DNA of 64,000 nt from Aquimarina rhabdastrellae (GCA_947387485.1 CANDNT010000013.1:1-64000); one strand, 5' to 3'. Shown: positions 45,385-55,224, counted from the first letter of the stretch. A program made the numbers and translations. Notes: a model not told the origin generated them from the letters alone.

Positions 45385-48300
45385 ATGATAGATTCTACAA
45401 CCATTGTTGCTACTCCAGTACACCCTAATTATGCTTTACTAGAAAAAATTGGTGAAGGTAGTTATGGTATTATTTATAAAGCAAAGCAATTAAGTACTGG
45501 ACAAATCGTAGCTATTAAAATTTTAAAAACATCAGCTAATTCAGATACCGTTTATGATAAAAAAGTAGCTCGATTCGAACGTGAAACGCGACTTTGTTCG
45601 CAAATAAACCATCCTCACATTGTAAAACTAATAGACAAAGGTTTTACTCAAAACCGAGAACCTTTTGCTGCTTTTGAGTTTGTAGATGGTATTACTTTAA
45701 AAGAATACATTTTACAACACGGTAGCTTAACCATTCAAGAAACTGTAGCACTGATGAGTCAGGTACTCGAAGCTTTAATCTATGCTCATAAAAAGGGAAT
45801 TATCCATCGCGATTTGAAACCTCAAAATATTATGATTGCAAATTTTAGTACAAAAGCTTACGCCAAAGTTTTGGATTTTGGCATTGCAGCATTTACTAAT
45901 AATTATAATACTCCGCAATCTGTAAATATCACGCTTACTCAAGAAATTATAGGCACTCCTATGTATAGTGCTCCAGAACAATTAAGAGGTGAACCTGCTA
46001 CTGTAAAATCAGATATTTTTGCTTGGGGTCTTATTTTTATTGAATGCATAACGGGTTGTCCTGTATTTCAAGGAGACACTCTTGCTTCAATATTTCAGCA
46101 ACAGTTAAATGGTGGTAATATCCCCATTCCTTCGGCTATAGCTGGTCATCCTCTTGCTACCATTTTATCTCGTGTACTTCAAAAAAAAGTTATGAATCGG
46201 ATTGCTAATCCGCAATTCATTTATGACGAATTAAACGAGGTCAATATCAATACACTTATTAATACTCCAGTTACTTCAAGTTTTGCTCCTCAAAACGTAC
46301 TCGAAACCACTCAAGTTAATCATTTAGTTTGGAATACCGCTCAAGGCGAAAAAAGGCAAGTCACCGCTTTATGTATTAAACTTAATCTTTTACTACATAA
46401 ACAATCTTTATTAGATTTAGAGACTCAAGATACTATACAAAAAGATCAACTGAATCTATGTAAAGACACCATTATACGTTATGGTGGATATATAGGAGGG
46501 CAATTAGCCGATACTATTTTGGTCTATTTTGGTTATCCACAAACTAAAGATACTGATGCTCGAAGAGCAGGAAGAGCTGCATTAGAACTCATTAATGAGG
46601 TGCAAAAACGTAGCGCTTTATTATATAAACAGCATCATATAGAACTCGATATTAGAATTAGTATACATTCTGGTAAAGTCATCTCATCAGAACATCATGT
46701 TCCTGAAGGAATAGTTCCTAATACAGCTATAAATTTACTTGCTGTTACTCCTAAACAAAGTATACTTGTAAGTAAGGAAGCTCAGCAATTATTGATTTCG
46801 TATTTAGAATTTGAAAAAGCAACTACTATTACACTTCCTAATCTTGCAGAACCTATTATTGTTGCTCAACTAATAGGTGAACGCTCTTCTGAAGCTTTCT
46901 CATTTTTACGTTCACGAAGTTCTTCACAAACCATTATTGGACGTGAAAAAGAACTTCAGACAATTTCTAATTTTATTACTCAAAAAAAGATTCCTCTTTT
47001 ATTAATTCAAGGACAAGCTGGAATTGGAAAATCAAAACTCATTTATGAGTATAAAAAAAGATATGCAAACGAGAGTTTAAATTTTATAGAGTGTTTTGGA
47101 AATCCAGAATATCAAAACAACGCATTATATCCTTTTATACGTTTATTAAAAAAAGTATTCAAACTTCAAGATGAACTTAATACTACTGTTGCTTTCAATC
47201 AAATTGAAACACATCTTAAAACTTACAACACTATTGATAGTACTTTAGCTATACCTATTTTATGTTCATGGTTATCTATTGATTTTTCTAGTGACTATAC
47301 CTTAGATAATCTCAATGCTCAACAGCAAAAAGAGATCATCTTTGATATTTTAAAAACAGTATTATTCACATCACACCATACTACTACAGTAGTATTAATA
47401 GAAGATATACATTGGATTGATTCTTTAAGTATCGATTTCTTAAATACCTTAACGACTATTCATTGTATTGCTACAACTAGACCATTATCATCTATCCCTT
47501 TTAAAGAATATCAACTCCTTAATTTAGAAACCTTATCTACAGATAATAGTACTCAATTTATCAATCATATTGTAGCTAATATTCCATTACAACCTAATGC
47601 ACTTGAATATATAATTAAGCGTACAGATGGTATTCCGCTTTTTATAGAGGAATTGACATTGATGTTACTAGAAAACAAATATTTAACACAAATAAACAAT
47701 TGCTATCATTTAATAGATGAACTAGACGAAAAAGAAATTCCGGTAACACTAAAAGAATTACTTCTAGCAAAACTTGATCGACTTGAATTTGCCAAAGAAA
47801 CAGCTCAAATTGCAGCTGCAATAGGACGAGCATTTGATTATACTTTACTCGTTCATTCTTCATTAAAAGATGAAGCTATAATTCAAAATGATCTGGAGCA
47901 GCTCATCAATTCTAACATCATTTACAAACAGCGCAAAGTAGATGAAAACAGTTATATTTTTCGACATGCACTAATACGCGATGCTGCTTATGACAGTATG
48001 GTTGTTTCTTATCAAAAAGAAGTGCATACTCGTATCGCTCACCAATTAGAACAAGAATATTTAACTCATAAACAACAAAGCGATATCCTTTCTTTTCATT
48101 ATGCTCAAGCCGAACTTTTTGACAAAGCGTCTTTTTATGGTTTAATGGCTACAGAGGATTCCCTGAAAAAATCATCTTATGCAGCTTGTTTAACTCAAGC
48201 AAATCAAGCCATTTTGTGGAGTAAAAAAATACCTCATCAACTCCAACAAATCGAACGTGAATTGCGTATTAATCAAAACTTGGTTCAAGCGATGATTGCC

Positions 48301-49386
48301 TTAAAAGGTTTTGGCCATTATGAAGTAAAACGAGCCAACGACCGATCAGAAGAATTGAGTTTACAGCTTCCGGATAGTTCTGACTGGCTTTTACAAATTT
48401 TATGGAATCACATTCAATACCATTTAATGTCTGCTGATTTTAAGAAATTTGATCAATTATGGAAAAAAGCGATCAAGGATGCTAATACTTTACAAGATTA
48501 TAGTTTTATGGCAGCGCTATATGGTCTTAATGGATATAAAAACTGGATAGCAGGTGATTTTATCACTGCAGAGCAGCAGGCACTACTTTCTATAGAAGCT
48601 TATAATTATATATCGGATAATCAAATCATAAAAAAGTTTGGTTTAGATTTTAAAGCTTATAGTTATGTTACCTTGGCAAACGTATATGCTTTTACTGGCA
48701 ATTTTGATCAGAGTAATCAATATTTACAAAAAACCTCGGATACTTTAGCATCTTTAGATAGTGCATTAACTAAAGCTTTTACACTTGTTCTTAGAATTTC
48801 GTTAGGTTATTATAAAAATCAACCACAAGAAATTCAAGAGATCATTGATGAAACTCAATCTTTTTTTAAGGATCATTCTCTCGAAATTTTCCAACATTTA
48901 TTTGACCTGTTAGAAGGGTATCTTACTCAAAATAGAGCTATGGCGTTAACACATCAAGAAGCTTTATTAACTATAGGTAATGTACCATTAACTTATTATT
49001 CTTTAATTGTTGCGCAATTAGATTACGACCTAGGCAATTATATACTAGCTGTAGAACGAATCAAAAAAGAAATAGCTTATGCATTAGAGAAACAAGAGTT
49101 TTTTGTACTTCCAGAATTATACCGTCTTCTTGCTATGTGTTACATCAAAACAGGAAAGTCCGCTATAGCAAACGAGTATTTTATAAAAGCTATTGATGAT
49201 GCCAAAGATCGAATCAATCTTCTATATCTAAGTAAAATCCTCGTGGATTGTTACCTCCATACTACAGATCGCAAATTAAAAAAACAATGTCTACAAGATA
49301 TGACATGGCTTTCTTCTACACTTAACTTACAACATGATCAAAAAGTTTTAACCCCTATGTTATCAATTCTTAAAAAATCACAATAA
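45385..49386 (+). CDS. Ser/Thr kinase-cyclase-like-AAA-TPR fusion (TOMM kinase/cyclase type)
   Basis: 1333 residues in one chain. Kinase (about 13-275): GEGSYGIIYKA loop, HRDLKPQN at 141-148 and DFG at 164-166, all catalytic residues present. Class III cyclase-like domain (about 315-500): the first metal aspartate is missing (ALCIKLNLL in place of FaDl), while the ADTILVYFGYP aspartate remains, so cyclase activity is doubtful. STAND/AAA ATPase (about 515-800): Walker A GQAGIGKS at 543-550 and Walker B VVLIEDIHW near 668-676. TPR-like helices fill 860-1320. Fusions of this kind are known next to thiazole/oxazole-modified peptide genes. It reads with its neighbours as a signal-processing arm. 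Confidence 0.9.
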   Translation: MIDSTTIVATPVHPNYALLEKIGEGSYGIIYKAKQLSTGQIVAIKILKTSANSDTVYDKKVARFERETRLCSQINHPHIVKLIDKGFTQNREPFAAFEFVDGITLKEYILQHGSLTIQETVALMSQVLEALIYAHKKGIIHRDLKPQNIMIANFSTKAYAKVLDFGIAAFTNNYNTPQSVNITLTQEIIGTPMYSAPEQLRGEPATVKSDIFAWGLIFIECITGCPVFQGDTLASIFQQQLNGGNIPIPSAIAGHPLATILSRVLQKKVMNRIANPQFIYDELNEVNINTLINTPVTSSFAPQNVLETTQVNHLVWNTAQGEKRQVTALCIKLNLLLHKQSLLDLETQDTIQKDQLNLCKDTIIRYGGYIGGQLADTILVYFGYPQTKDTDARRAGRAALELINEVQKRSALLYKQHHIELDIRISIHSGKVISSEHHVPEGIVPNTAINLLAVTPKQSILVSKEAQQLLISYLEFEKATTITLPNLAEPIIVAQLIGERSSEAFSFLRSRSSSQTIIGREKELQTISNFITQKKIPLLLIQGQAGIGKSKLIYEYKKRYANESLNFIECFGNPEYQNNALYPFIRLLKKVFKLQDELNTTVAFNQIETHLKTYNTIDSTLAIPILCSWLSIDFSSDYTLDNLNAQQQKEIIFDILKTVLFTSHHTTTVVLIEDIHWIDSLSIDFLNTLTTIHCIATTRPLSSIPFKEYQLLNLETLSTDNSTQFINHIVANIPLQPNALEYIIKRTDGIPLFIEELTLMLLENKYLTQINNCYHLIDELDEKEIPVTLKELLLAKLDRLEFAKETAQIAAAIGRAFDYTLLVHSSLKDEAIIQNDLEQLINSNIIYKQRKVDENSYIFRHALIRDAAYDSMVVSYQKEVHTRIAHQLEQEYLTHKQQSDILSFHYAQAELFDKASFYGLMATEDSLKKSSYAACLTQANQAILWSKKIPHQLQQIERELRINQNLVQAMIALKGFGHYEVKRANDRSEELSLQLPDSSDWLLQILWNHIQYHLMSADFKKFDQLWKKAIKDANTLQDYSFMAALYGLNGYKNWIAGDFITAEQQALLSIEAYNYISDNQIIKKFGLDFKAYSYVTLANVYAFTGNFDQSNQYLQKTSDTLASLDSALTKAFTLVLRISLGYYKNQPQEIQEIIDETQSFFKDHSLEIFQHLFDLLEGYLTQNRAMALTHQEALLTIGNVPLTYYSLIVAQLDYDLGNYILAVERIKKEIAYALEKQEFFVLPELYRLLAMCYIKTGKSAIANEYFIKAIDDAKDRINLLYLSKILVDCYLHTTDRKLKKQCLQDMTWLSSTLNLQHDQKVLTPMLSILKKSQ

Positions 49387-49399
49387 TAAACTTTACATT

Positions 49400-49942
49400 A
49401 TGGAAACCACTTATGAACAACATCACACAGCTTCACAAGAACTTACACTTGAAGAAAGAAAAAAGTTACTCACTCAAATTGATGCAAACTTTTTTAATCT
49501 CTGCTTAAATTGTACATATTCTTTAGACTTTTATAATAAATTTTTAGAAAATAAAGTAGCATTTCTTACCACTGGTTATACAGACGATGATATTGTATGG
49601 ATGGGATGTGGATTAAAAATCCCTGAATATACTTATGTAAATCTAAATGCACGTATCGCATGGCCTATATTGTATTTAAAGGATAAAAAAGATCATAAAA
49701 ACATTGCTGTTATAAGAGAAAACCCTAGAGAAGTGTATGAAGAAATTAAAAAGAAAGATTACACTTTAAGGTTAAGGCATGAAACTGTAAAATATGCCGA
49801 TCTAGAAATCCGTATACAAGAAAAACTTAAGGATGATAATATTGAAGCTTATCTAGATTTTCCTTTTTTCTTGGTTGCAAATGATATGTTAATGAATGTT
49901 GAGATTGAAGATCAATCTGAGATTATTTTAACTTGTTGTTAA
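49400..49942 (+). CDS. Small cluster protein ending in Cys-Cys (candidate RiPP precursor)
   Basis: 180 residues, no signal or membrane part, six to seven cysteines, ending in SEIILTCC. The middle part (TLEERKKLLTQIDANFF) is helical. The last lines (NVEIEDQSEIIL) recall the end of nitrile-hydratase-like leader peptides, where a conserved V-V-E-(D/E)-x-x-x-x-x-x-L/I run precedes the core; then only TCC would be left as a core. This makes it either an unusual YcaO substrate with a two-cysteine tail or a non-precursor accessory protein. It lies 13 bases after the kinase fusion and is separated from the YcaO gene by a hairpin, as precursor genes often are. Confidence 0.55.
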   Translation: METTYEQHHTASQELTLEERKKLLTQIDANFFNLCLNCTYSLDFYNKFLENKVAFLTTGYTDDDIVWMGCGLKIPEYTYVNLNARIAWPILYLKDKKDHKNIAVIRENPREVYEEIKKKDYTLRLRHETVKYADLEIRIQEKLKDDNIEAYLDFPFFLVANDMLMNVEIEDQSEIILTCC

Positions 49943-49952
49943 ATCATAAACT

Positions 49953-49992
49953 AGCCTACTTATTATTCTCGATACTACTTAAGTAGGCTTTT
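49953..49992 (+). terminator. Partial terminator between the Cys-Cys protein and YcaO
   Basis: The stem AGCCTACTT / AAGTAGGCT has a 19-base loop and a short TTTT tail. It falls in the 60-base gap and ends about 10 bases before the YcaO start. A weak hairpin here could reduce read-through, giving more of the upstream small protein than of the enzyme, a common arrangement in RiPP clusters. Confidence 0.5.
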
Positions 49993-50002
49993 ACTATTCT
50001 TT

Positions 50003-52240
50003 ATGTTATACGATATACTCAATCAGTTTCAGCTAGCACCCAAATATACTCGGTATGCTATTAATGAATTGCATACGCTTTTGGTTGCAGAACACGATAG
50101 CCGTATTATTACTGCTCCTATCGCTATTAAAATCCTGTATTATTTGACTACAGCTAATCAAGAGGTCTCCATATTTGATGATTTTTCTACTAACGAAATC
50201 TTATTACAACTAAAACAATTAGAAGTAAAAGGTATCATTACAAAAAAAACTTCGATATTCTCCAAAGAGCAAGAAGCCTTTTGGCAAGAGTTAGGTTATG
50301 ACACATCACGTTTGAGCAAACTATTTCAACAAAAGACGTTAAAAATAATAAGTTTAGGATCTACTGATATTTCTGAATTCACTTCTCTATGTAAAACAAC
50401 TGGATTATCTTTTTCTGAAACACCCGACATTTATATTGTTTTAACCGATTCTTATATCCATCCAGAATTAGAAACCCTTAATCAATCTTTTATAGAAAAA
50501 CAGCAACAGTGGTTGCTCATAAAATTAACCGGAGCTACGCCTTATATCGGTCCTTTGTTTTCTCCCACTGTGTCCAATATGCCTTGTTGGTCATGTTTAC
50601 AACATCGTTTATTATTACACGATCGAGAAAATGCGTTATATCAAACACTTCATAAAACGTTAAAAAATATTCAGAGACCCTTAGTTACACATCAATTAGC
50701 ACAACAAATAGTTATTTCAAGAGCTTTATTACTTTTAGTTGAATTTTTGTACACAGTTCATGATACTCATGTTTTACAAAATCATATCCACTCCATCAAT
50801 ACAAAAACAGGCGAAATCACAAAACATCAAGTTATAAAACGTCCTCAATGTTCTCATTGTGGTACTCCCAAAATATTAACACAACATCCAAAACCTATTA
50901 CTTTACAACGAGAAACTTCTTTAGCAACTCATCATGGCGGTTATCGCATTTATGATGCAGAAACCACTTATAATAACTATAAACATCACATTAGTTCTAT
51001 TACAGGACTAGTTCCCTATGTAAAACCATATCACAAATCAAAAGACATTCCTATTTTCAATTATGGTTCTGGAAAAAATATTGCCATGCAAAGTACCTCT
51101 ATGTTTTGGCTTAATTTACATTTAAGAAGCGCTAACGGTGGTAAAGGAAAAACTGATATTCAAGCAAAAACAGGTGCCTTATGCGAAGCTATTGAACGCT
51201 ATTGTTTAATGTTTCCTGGTGCAACATATACTATATCTAATACTTTTAGTGCACTCGATCGTGCAATACATCCTAATTCATGTATGCTTTTTAGTAAACA
51301 ACAATATAATGATCGTATAAAAATCAATGCTTCAAGCACCAAATTTTATTCTTTAATTCCTGATTATTTATCAAAAGACCAAGCTCTTGATTGGTCTCCT
51401 GTTTATAATCTTACCAAAAAGCATTTTAACTATTTACCTACAGCTTTTTGTTATGCACAATATCAAACTGAAGCAGCTACCAAATCAAAAATATATGCAT
51501 ATCCCGATTCAAATGGAGCTGCTGCCGGAAATACCATAGAAGAAGCTATACTACAAGGCTTATTTGAATTAATAGAACGAGATGCGGCTGCTATATGGTG
51601 GTATAATCGTATTCCTCGTCCAGCAATTAATCTTGATACACTTCAAAATTCGTATATAGATCAAATGCAGGCTCATTATAAAAGTCTGGATCGTAGCCTT
51701 TATGTTCTCGAACTAACCGTTGATACACAAATACCTGTTTATGCAGCTATAAGTTATTGTTTAAAAACCAAGCGGAAAATACTATATGCTTTTGGGGCTC
51801 ATATTGATCCTACAATTGCTATTGAACGTGCTATTATTGAGCTTAATCAATTATTACCTATAGTTACCTCTTCTTCAACTTATTTAACAAAAGATAAAAC
51901 ATTTATACAATGGTTAGATACTCAAATTATTACACAACATTCATTTTTGCAACCTGAAGCTATAATCGATTTTACAGTTAAACAAGACATTCCTACTACT
52001 ATTTATGATAGTATTAATTATAGTATCAAACATTTAGCAAACCTAGGACTAGATGTATTGATATTTAATCTAACTCAACCAGATATTGGTATGCCAGTAG
52101 TTAAAGTCATTGTACCTGGCCTTCGTCATTTCTGGAGGCGCACAGCTCCAGGAAGGCTATTTGACGTTCCTGTAAAATTAGGTTGGTTACAACAACCGTA
52201 TACCGAAGAACAATTGAATCCTATAAGTATTTTTATCTAA
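50003..52240 (+). CDS. Fused E1-like/YcaO cyclodehydratase
   Basis: 745 residues. The first 310 resemble the ThiF/E1-like partner of TOMM enzymes (precursor-binding half), with two CxxC pairs (PCWSC about 198-202 and CSHCGTP about 287-293) for zinc. The YcaO domain (about 330-745) has SANGGKGKTD, ALCEAIERYC and FELIERDAAAIWWYN motifs that bind ATP and magnesium. YcaO enzymes cyclise Cys/Ser/Thr to azolines or install other backbone changes. The usual C-terminal PxPxP tail is absent (ends NPISIFI), which is unusual for azoline-forming members. No dehydrogenase (SagB-like) is seen, so azoline rather than azole products are expected. Confidence 0.9.
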   Translation: MLYDILNQFQLAPKYTRYAINELHTLLVAEHDSRIITAPIAIKILYYLTTANQEVSIFDDFSTNEILLQLKQLEVKGIITKKTSIFSKEQEAFWQELGYDTSRLSKLFQQKTLKIISLGSTDISEFTSLCKTTGLSFSETPDIYIVLTDSYIHPELETLNQSFIEKQQQWLLIKLTGATPYIGPLFSPTVSNMPCWSCLQHRLLLHDRENALYQTLHKTLKNIQRPLVTHQLAQQIVISRALLLLVEFLYTVHDTHVLQNHIHSINTKTGEITKHQVIKRPQCSHCGTPKILTQHPKPITLQRETSLATHHGGYRIYDAETTYNNYKHHISSITGLVPYVKPYHKSKDIPIFNYGSGKNIAMQSTSMFWLNLHLRSANGGKGKTDIQAKTGALCEAIERYCLMFPGATYTISNTFSALDRAIHPNSCMLFSKQQYNDRIKINASSTKFYSLIPDYLSKDQALDWSPVYNLTKKHFNYLPTAFCYAQYQTEAATKSKIYAYPDSNGAAAGNTIEEAILQGLFELIERDAAAIWWYNRIPRPAINLDTLQNSYIDQMQAHYKSLDRSLYVLELTVDTQIPVYAAISYCLKTKRKILYAFGAHIDPTIAIERAIIELNQLLPIVTSSSTYLTKDKTFIQWLDTQIITQHSFLQPEAIIDFTVKQDIPTTIYDSINYSIKHLANLGLDVLIFNLTQPDIGMPVVKVIVPGLRHFWRRTAPGRLFDVPVKLGWLQQPYTEEQLNPISIFI

Positions 52241-52252
52241 TCCACTATCATC

Positions 52253-53530
52253 ATGAAATTTGTTTCTTATAATCAACTCTCTTTTAAAAACACGCCTTAT
52301 TACAATCGTTTGCCTTCAAACGAAAAAGAGGTTTTTGATATACTCACAAGCATTTTTCATTTTAAAGTGAATACGTATGTTTTAGATCATTTAATCCATT
52401 GGGATACGATTCCTAATGATCCTATCTATAAATTAGTTTTTCCTAGAAAAGAAATGCTATCACCTATAGACTATAACCATTTAAAAACCTTATATCATAA
52501 TGGCTTAAAATCAAAAGACATTATTCCGTTTGTACAGCATATAAAACAAAAAATGCATCCAGAGGTCAAACATCATTCGACTAGTATACCCAAAGAAAAT
52601 GGTCAAGTAATTAAAGGCCTGTATAGCAATTTTAAAACCATAGTGAGTTTATTTCCAGATCCTATGGTAAAAACCTGTCATTCTTATTGTTCTTATTGTT
52701 TTAGATGGGTTGCATTTAATAACTTTGAGGCACAACACAACGCCTCTTATAAAGATCCGCTAACTCCAGTAGCCTTCCTTAAAAACAACCCTCAGATCAC
52801 AGATGTGTTATTTACAGGCGCTGATCCTCTGGTACTAAAAGCTGAGGTCTTAAAAAAGTATATCGATCCTATTTTAGCGATTGATAGCGTAAAAGTCATA
52901 CGTATCAGTTCAAAATCCTTAGCTTGGTGGCCCTATCGTTTTACTACAGATAAGGATGCTGATGCTCTTATAGCATTCTTTGATTATATTATTGCTAGTG
53001 GCAAACACCTTAATTTTTGCGCACATTTTACACACCCTAGAGAACTAGATCATCCAGAGGTAAAAAAGGCCATACAACGCATACAAAATACGGGAACTGT
53101 TATCCGTTGTCAAGGACCTCTAGTTAAAGATATTAATGATGATCCTATTATCTGGAGTCAGTTATGGACTAAACAAATACAATTAAGTATGATTCCTTAT
53201 TATATGTTTATAGAAGCAAATCACAATAGCGAGAATTGCTTTAGGATTCCTTTGGCTGAAGCTTTACACATTTTTCAAGAAGCGCAACAGCAAACTACGG
53301 GTCTAGCCAGAACAGTAAGAGGTCCTGTTTTTATGAACGATCTTAATCGTATACTTCTAGATGGTATTACCGAAATTAATGGAAACACTTATTTTGTGCT
53401 TAAAAGTCTTCAGGCGCCACCTGAAACCTCTAGCGAAGGTGCTATAAAACTAATTCCCTATAATAAAGATCTAAAAGATTTAGGCGATTTATTCGTTCTT
53501 TTTAATGCTCCTACTCCTGTTCTTATTTAA
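52253..53530 (+). CDS. KamA-like radical SAM protein
   Basis: 425 residues of the lysine 2,3-aminomutase superfamily. The 4Fe-4S motif CxxxCxxC is C142-C146-C149 (CHSYCSYC), with the GADPL and RISSKSLAWWP blocks following. The C-terminal PLP-lysine motif (PGGGGK-type) of true aminomutases is not seen, so PLP chemistry on free lysine is doubtful. It starts 12 bases after the YcaO gene and closes the cluster. A role in modifying the same peptide, or a small-molecule co-substrate, is the simplest reading. Terminal gene before a 176-base gap. Confidence 0.88.
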   Translation: MKFVSYNQLSFKNTPYYNRLPSNEKEVFDILTSIFHFKVNTYVLDHLIHWDTIPNDPIYKLVFPRKEMLSPIDYNHLKTLYHNGLKSKDIIPFVQHIKQKMHPEVKHHSTSIPKENGQVIKGLYSNFKTIVSLFPDPMVKTCHSYCSYCFRWVAFNNFEAQHNASYKDPLTPVAFLKNNPQITDVLFTGADPLVLKAEVLKKYIDPILAIDSVKVIRISSKSLAWWPYRFTTDKDADALIAFFDYIIASGKHLNFCAHFTHPRELDHPEVKKAIQRIQNTGTVIRCQGPLVKDINDDPIIWSQLWTKQIQLSMIPYYMFIEANHNSENCFRIPLAEALHIFQEAQQQTTGLARTVRGPVFMNDLNRILLDGITEINGNTYFVLKSLQAPPETSSEGAIKLIPYNKDLKDLGDLFVLFNAPTPVLI

Positions 53531-53662
53531 AGTCACCCAAAACATTTGCATTTTAGAATCATTCAGGTAATCATAAAAAATCTAAATCATTCTTAATCAT
53601 GTTAATCATTAAACACGTCTTTTTTTATCCTTTAAACGTCATTTTCTTCATCGAGTAGCTTC

Positions 53663-53701
53663 TATTTTTGCATACATCTTATTTAGACCAAGTAAAAATA
53701 A
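53663..53701 (+). promoter_or_regulatory. Siderophore-operon promoter with metalloregulator-like box
   Basis: The -7 box TATTTTTG is at 53663-53670. Box E (53679-53701) has arms TTATTTAGA and TAAAAATAA around CCAAG, 7 of 9 symmetrical; its left arm is identical to that of the haem promoter box B. It covers the expected transcription start, 6 bases before the decarboxylase ATG. Only one box is convincing here. Confidence 0.6.
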
Positions 53702-53706
53702 ACTTA

Positions 53707-55209
53707 ATGTTAACCCACACAACTATACTCGACCCCGTTGTAGATACAACACTATTATTTGATGGTCATTCTAAGGAATTATATCAAGATAGTCTTCAAA
53801 AAGCTATCGAATATGTAAAAGCGTTTTTAGACAATGATTCTTTTTATAGCGGAATTTCTATTGATGAATTACGTCAGAAAACTGACGCTTTATCTGTACA
53901 AAATGACCAAACACTATCTCTTGATCATGCCTTAGCTCAAATAAAAGATTTGTATCTAGACAATGCTATCTCTTTTCATAATACTTCTTATGTAGCTCAT
54001 TTAAATTGCCCTGTATTAATTCCTGCTTTAGTAGCCGAATTAATTTCAAATTCGGTTAACACCGCAGTAGAAACATGGGATCAAAGTACCTCTGCTACAT
54101 TAATCGAACAAGAAGTTATCAACTGGATTACTACTGCTTTTGGTTTACCTAAAACTGCAGATGGTGTATTTACCAGTGGTGGAACTCAATCCAATTTTAT
54201 GGCATTGATGATTGCTAGAGATCATTATGCTTTCAAACATTACGGAATCAATATCAAAGAAAATGGCTTAAATGATATTGTTAAACGTTTTAGAATTTTC
54301 TGTTCAGAAAAATCACATTTCAGTATTAAAAAGAATGCCGCCTTATTAGGTTTAGGATACAATTCGGTTATTCCTATTCCAACAAATGAGCGTTTTGAAA
54401 TGGAGCCTGAAGCATTGGTTCTAGCCATTGAAAAAGAAAAACAAAAAGGCAATATTCCTATTGCTGTTGTAGCTACTACTGGAACTACTGATTATGGTAG
54501 TTTTGATCCTGTAGAAACAATTAATGCTATTGCAAAAGAATATGATATCTGGTTACATGTTGATGGTGCTTATGGTGGATGTTATGTACTTACAGATACT
54601 CATAAACATCTTTTAAAAGATGCTCAATATGCAGATTCTATCACTATAGATTTCCATAAAACTTTATTCCAGCCTGTTTGTTCTAGTGCTTTCTTACTGG
54701 CAAATGATGATCATTTTAAATATGTTTCGCATTATGCAGATTATCTAAATCCAATAGAAAACAAGGATAATGAGTTCCCCGATTTAATTGTAAAATCTAT
54801 ACAAACTACACGTAGATTTGATGCATTAAAACTATGGTTTACATTAAAGGTAGCTGGAGAAAAAACACTAGCCGAATATCTAGAAACTGTTCATTATAGA
54901 GCACTTGATGTTTATGATATTTTAAAAAACGATATCTATTTTGAAACTGTACATCAACCCGCTTTGAGTACCATAGTATTTAGATTTAAAGCTTTAGGTA
55001 TTGACAACGAATCGGTACATGATACCATTAATTTATATATAAAAAACTCCCTATTTAATTCTGGAACAGCCTCTGTTGCTAGTACCAAACTCAATGGTAA
55101 AGTCTATCTCAAATTCACTTTATTAAATCCTGCAATAACCGTAGATAAGTTACAGGATATCATTGGTTGGATCAAAGAAAAAGGCTTGACTTACCAGAAT
55201 ATTAATTAA
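53707..55209 (+). CDS. PLP-dependent lysine/diamine decarboxylase for siderophore synthesis
   Basis: 500 residues from ATG at 53707 (an earlier in-frame start lies upstream of the operator and is unlikely). Group II PLP decarboxylase: FTSGGTQSNFMAL, HVDGAYGGCYVL and the PLP lysine K318 in TIDFHKTLFQP. Beside a lysine-type N-hydroxylase and IucA/IucC synthetases, the expected reaction is lysine to cadaverine, as in the desferrioxamine and bisucaberin pathways. 2,4-diaminobutyrate decarboxylase is the alternative. First gene of the siderophore operon. Confidence 0.9.
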   Translation: MLTHTTILDPVVDTTLLFDGHSKELYQDSLQKAIEYVKAFLDNDSFYSGISIDELRQKTDALSVQNDQTLSLDHALAQIKDLYLDNAISFHNTSYVAHLNCPVLIPALVAELISNSVNTAVETWDQSTSATLIEQEVINWITTAFGLPKTADGVFTSGGTQSNFMALMIARDHYAFKHYGINIKENGLNDIVKRFRIFCSEKSHFSIKKNAALLGLGYNSVIPIPTNERFEMEPEALVLAIEKEKQKGNIPIAVVATTGTTDYGSFDPVETINAIAKEYDIWLHVDGAYGGCYVLTDTHKHLLKDAQYADSITIDFHKTLFQPVCSSAFLLANDDHFKYVSHYADYLNPIENKDNEFPDLIVKSIQTTRRFDALKLWFTLKVAGEKTLAEYLETVHYRALDVYDILKNDIYFETVHQPALSTIVFRFKALGIDNESVHDTINLYIKNSLFNSGTASVASTKLNGKVYLKFTLLNPAITVDKLQDIIGWIKEKGLTYQNIN

Positions 55210-55224
55210 GAAAAAACACATATC

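Noticed and set aside
53581-53589. TCTAAATCA as a possible second box before the siderophore promoter
   Set aside because: No symmetrical left arm at the right distance, and too far from the promoter.
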